DNA of 64,000 nt, from the NCBI GenBank assembly GCA_963773665.1, contig CAVZBZ010000016.1, positions 50,656-114,655 on the forward strand. The letters run 5' to 3'. Each line of letters starts with the position of its first letter. Position 1 is the first letter of the stretch. The stretch comes from DATJLY01 sp963773665. Lineage in GTDB: Bacteria; Pseudomonadota; Alphaproteobacteria; ATCC43930; CGMCC-115725. Under the pieces are notes generated by a model. It was not told the origin of the DNA. It did not search any database and worked only from the letters and a program-made list of their open reading frames with translations. Positions 61,334 to 64,000 of this stretch are shown here, piece by piece. A program made the translations under genes and the position numbers.

Positions 61334-61397
61334 CAGCGACCGCGCCGAACCACTTTTCCGCACTCACTTCCGCCGCAATCCGCTCTAAAATCGCGCT

Positions 61398-62687
61398 ATG
61401 GACAGAATTCGCATTCGCGGCGGCGTGCCGCTCAAAGGCCGCATCCCGATCGGCGGCGCCAAGAACGCCGCCTTGCCGCTCATGACGGCGGCGCTCCTCA
61501 CTGACGCGCCGCTCATCCTGCGGCGCGTGCCGCGCGTCGCCGACATCACCACCATGGCGCATCTTCTGGTGCAGCACGGCGTCTCGGTGACGATGCGCGG
61601 CGCCGAGCGCGAGGACGAGCCGGGCCAGGTCCTGGTGCTCGACGCGCGCCGCATCGTCTCGACCACGGCGCCCTACGACCTGGTGCGCAAGATGCGCGCC
61701 TCCGTGCTGGTGCTGGGGCCGCTCGTCGCGCGCTTCGGCCAGGCGCGGGTGTCGCTCCCGGGCGGTTGCGCCATCGGCACGCGGCCGGTCGATCTCCACA
61801 TCAAGGGGCTGCAGCGTCTGGGCGCCACGGTCGAACTGGCGCAGGGCTATATCGAGGCGCGCGCCCCGGAAGGCCTCGTCGGCGCCGAGATCGTGTTTCC
61901 GACGGTCTCGGTCGGCGCCACCGAGAGCCTGATGATGGCGGCGACGCTCGCCCGCGGCGAGACCGTTCTCGTCAATGCCGCGCGCGAGCCCGAGATCGTC
62001 GATCTCGCGCGCTGCCTCAGGGCGATGGGTGCGGCGATCGACGGTGCCGGCACCGACCGCGTGCGCATCAGCGGCGTCGAGCGCCTCACCGGCGCCGAGC
62101 ACACCGTCATTCCCGACCGGATCGAAATCGGCACCTACATGATGGCGGCGGCGATCACGGACGGCGCGCTCGACCTCGTCGGCGCCGATCAGGATCTCGT
62201 GGCGGCGGTGGCGCGCACCCTCGAGAGCGCCGGCGTCGCGGTCGAGACGACCAACGACGCGCTGCGCGTGCGGCGGCGCAACGGCCGCATCAAGGGCGTC
62301 GATGTGATGACCGAGCCGTTCCCGGGCTTCCCGACCGATCTCCAGGCGCAGATGATGGCGCTCATGAGCACGGCGGACGGCGCCGCGATGATCACCGAGA
62401 CGATCTTCGAGAACCGCTTCATGCACGTGCCGGAACTGTGCCGCATGGGCGCCAACATCAACGTGCACGGCGCCTCGGCCATGGTGCGCGGGGTCGCGCA
62501 GCTGACCGGCGCGCCGGTGATGGCGACCGATCTGCGCGCGTCCGTCTCGCTGGTGCTGGCGGGGCTCGCCGCCGAGGGCGAGACGATCGTCAACCGCGTC
62601 TATCACCTCGACCGCGGCTACGAGCGGCTCGAGGAAAAGCTCGCCGCCTGCGGCGCCGAGATCGAGCGCCTGCCCGGCGAGGGCTGA
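61398..62687 (+). CDS. murA: UDP-N-acetylglucosamine 1-carboxyvinyltransferase
   Basis: First committed step of peptidoglycan precursor synthesis. 429 residues. KNAALPLMTAALLTDAP at the N-terminus, catalytic Cys in PGGCAIGTRPVDLHI, and C-terminal DLRASVSLVLAGLAAEGETIVNRVYHLDRGYE in segments. The frame is intact. Confidence 0.95.
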   Translation: MDRIRIRGGVPLKGRIPIGGAKNAALPLMTAALLTDAPLILRRVPRVADITTMAHLLVQHGVSVTMRGAEREDEPGQVLVLDARRIVSTTAPYDLVRKMRASVLVLGPLVARFGQARVSLPGGCAIGTRPVDLHIKGLQRLGATVELAQGYIEARAPEGLVGAEIVFPTVSVGATESLMMAATLARGETVLVNAAREPEIVDLARCLRAMGAAIDGAGTDRVRISGVERLTGAEHTVIPDRIEIGTYMMAAAITDGALDLVGADQDLVAAVARTLESAGVAVETTNDALRVRRRNGRIKGVDVMTEPFPGFPTDLQAQMMALMSTADGAAMITETIFENRFMHVPELCRMGANINVHGASAMVRGVAQLTGAPVMATDLRASVSLVLAGLAAEGETIVNRVYHLDRGYERLEEKLAACGAEIERLPGEG

Positions 62688-62702
62688 GCCGTCTTCCGCG
62701 CC

Positions 62703-63132
62703 ATGGCGTCCGGCCTCAAGCTTCGCGCGACGACGCCGACGATCTCGCGGTATCTCGACGATCCTCCAGGACGCGCTCGTGCCGGTCGCGGAGATGGCGT
62801 ATCTGCCGGACGAGCGCCGCTTCGTCCTCGTCCTCAACCGTTTTCGCTGGGAGCCGAAAGAGGACGGCGAGCGCGACAATCACCAGCGCACGCTTACGGG
62901 CCTCTGCATCGACGGCGTCGCGCGCGTGCAGCGCCGGGGCTTCTCGCCCTCGGACGGCGAACGCATCCTCGTGCTCCTGGCGCTCCGCGCCGAGGGCGAG
63001 ATCATCTATCTCGATTTTGCCGGCGGCGGCGCGATCCGGCTGGAATCGGGCGGTCGAATGCCATCTCGAGGATCTGGGCGAGGCTTGGCCGACGCGTGGC
63101 GGCCGCAGCACGAAGTCGCCGAGAAGGAATGA
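62703..63132 (+). CDS. DUF2948 family protein (frameshifted in this sequence)
   Basis: Starts MASGLKLRAT; the expected DADDLAVIS needs about two inserted bases near 62737 and 62753. From 62760 ILQDALVPVAEMAYLPDERRFVLVLNRFRWEPK reads cleanly, to AIRLE near 63047, then another shift before VECHLEDLGEAWPTR and one near 63095 before the C-terminus EVAEKE. The gene usually sits between murA and the his genes in this class. Confidence 0.75.
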
Positions 63133-63191
63133 GGCGGCGCGGCGTACGCAGTCGCGGTCACCCGGCGGATGGAACTGCGGAACGAGCCAAT

Positions 63192-63885
63192 ATGCCTCGT
63201 CGGCCGCCGGACGCTAGGCTGCCGCATGTGCGCGCCAATGAAACGCTGGTCCTGGCGCTGCCGAAGGGCGAATCTCTCGCGAGGTGATGCCGCTCCTGGC
63301 GCGCGCCGGCATCGAGATCGAGGCCGCTTTCGACGATCCGGAGACCCGCCAGCTGCGCTTACACGAACAGTCCCGGCCTCGACGTCATCCGCGTGCGCAG
63401 CTTCGATGTCGCGACCTTCGTCGCCTTCGGCGCGGCGCAGCTCGGCGTCGCCGGCAACGACGTGCTGATGGAGTTCGACTATCCCGAGATCTATGTGCCG
63501 CTCGATCTGAAGGTCGGCCGCTGCCGCCTGGTCGTCGCCGCGCCCAAGGAGGACTCGGGCGCGACGACCCGCCGCGCTGGAGCCATGTCCGCATCGCCAC
63601 CAAATATCCCGAGATCACGCGCCGCCATTTCGCCGCGCGCGGCGTGCAGGCGGAATGCATCCGGCTCAAGGGCGCGATGGAACTGGCGCCGACGATGGGG
63701 CTGTGCCGCCGCATCGTCGATCTGGTGCGACCGGCAGCACGCTGCGCGCGAACAGGCTGGTCGAGATCGAGCACATCGCCGATGTCACCTCGCGCCTCAT
63801 CGTCAACCGCGCCGCGTTGAAGACCGCGCCGCCGAAGTCGGCGCCTGGATCGAGCGCTTCCGCGAGGCGGCCGATGCCGCTTGGG
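63192..63885 (+). CDS. hisG: ATP phosphoribosyltransferase, short form (frameshifted in this sequence)
   Basis: First step of histidine biosynthesis. ETLVLALPKG is followed, after several indels, by EVMPLLARAGIEIEAAF, then GLDVIRVRSFDVATFVAFGAAQLGVAGNDVLMEF in the next frame, KYPEITRRHFAARGVQ and LVEIEHIADVTSRLIVNRAALK. The length of about 220 codons is the HisZ-dependent short form. Start uncertain (ATG 63192 or GTG 63228). Confidence 0.8.
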
Positions 63886-64000
63886 CTCGACAGCGCATCG
63901 CCGGATTTCGAAGCTTCGTCGCGCATTCCTTGATGCCAAGCGCGAGCTTGAGGAAGACGTCGATCGCGACGTTGCCCACATCGTCGCCGACGTGCGCGCG
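63874..64000 (+). CDS. hisD: Histidinol dehydrogenase, N-terminal fragment at window edge (frameshifted)
   Basis: ATG 63874 begins MPLGLDSASPDFEAS. The expected FVAFLDAKRELEEDVDRDVAHIVADVRA follows with two or three missing bases near 63913-63921. Most of the gene lies beyond the window. Confidence 0.65.

Noticed and set aside
1..64000. CRISPR arrays, prophage, integrases or replication origins
   Set aside because: No spaced direct repeats, phage structural genes, tyrosine or serine recombinase genes, or iteron/DnaA-box clusters were seen.

Overview
This is a high-GC (roughly two-thirds G+C) chromosomal window from an alphaproteobacterium, probably Rhodospirillales or Hyphomicrobiales-like. 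The indicators are gene neighbourhoods usual in that class: ftsE-ftsX-ydcF-plsC, argH-lptM-lysA-DUF4175 with a divergent tlpA, a CpdR-type receiver, a twin-transmembrane protein followed by cob(I)alamin adenosyltransferase and etfB-etfA-hbd, and murA-DUF2948-hisG-hisD. The class assignment rests on synteny and protein resemblance only.

Layout. 1-1870: a B12-dependent ribonucleotide reductase (nrdJ, minus strand) interrupted by an intein that runs off the window. 2.1-21.7 kb: mostly core genes (phospholipid acylation, divisome ABC complex, lysine and arginine biosynthesis, tRNA modification, HNH nuclease, a toxin-antitoxin pair, acyl-CoA oxidation and electron transfer, cold shock protein, bS21). 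21.7-33.5 kb: a sensor kinase, two polytopic membrane proteins, a DHA2 efflux pump, an amidohydrolase, and an ScfR/RamB-type regulator divergent from isocitrate lyase. 33.5-52.4 kb: an accessory catabolic stretch with two Rieske oxygenases, a hydantoinase B-like protein, two LLM flavin monooxygenase plus alpha/beta-hydrolase pairs, class II aldolases, MFS transporters and a Crp/FNR-type regulator behind three FNR-type boxes. 52.5-56.2 kb: a rearranged segment with an IS256-family element nested in the inverted repeat of an IS5-family element, bounded by a cut DUF2254 gene and two damaged tRNA genes. 56.3-60.5 kb: a TRAP transporter and a dihydroxyphthalate-decarboxylase-like protein. 60.6-64 kb: orphan acyl carrier protein, murA, DUF2948, hisG and the start of hisD.

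The accessory genes fit uptake (TRAP, MFS) and oxidative breakdown of aromatic or other organic acids, feeding acyl-CoA oxidation (hbd, etfAB) and the glyoxylate bypass (aceA). That pathway link is inference.

Two points deserve attention. First, an AhpD-like gene at 43604-44149 has an in-frame TAA exactly at the second position of its CxxC redox motif, followed 11 nt later by a perfect 7-bp hairpin placed like a bacterial SECIS. Second, several conserved genes (DUF4175, lysA, argH, etfB, the kinase, DUF2948, hisG, hisD) carry clustered single-base frameshifts that look like sequence errors, so their breakage should not be read as biology without checking the reads.
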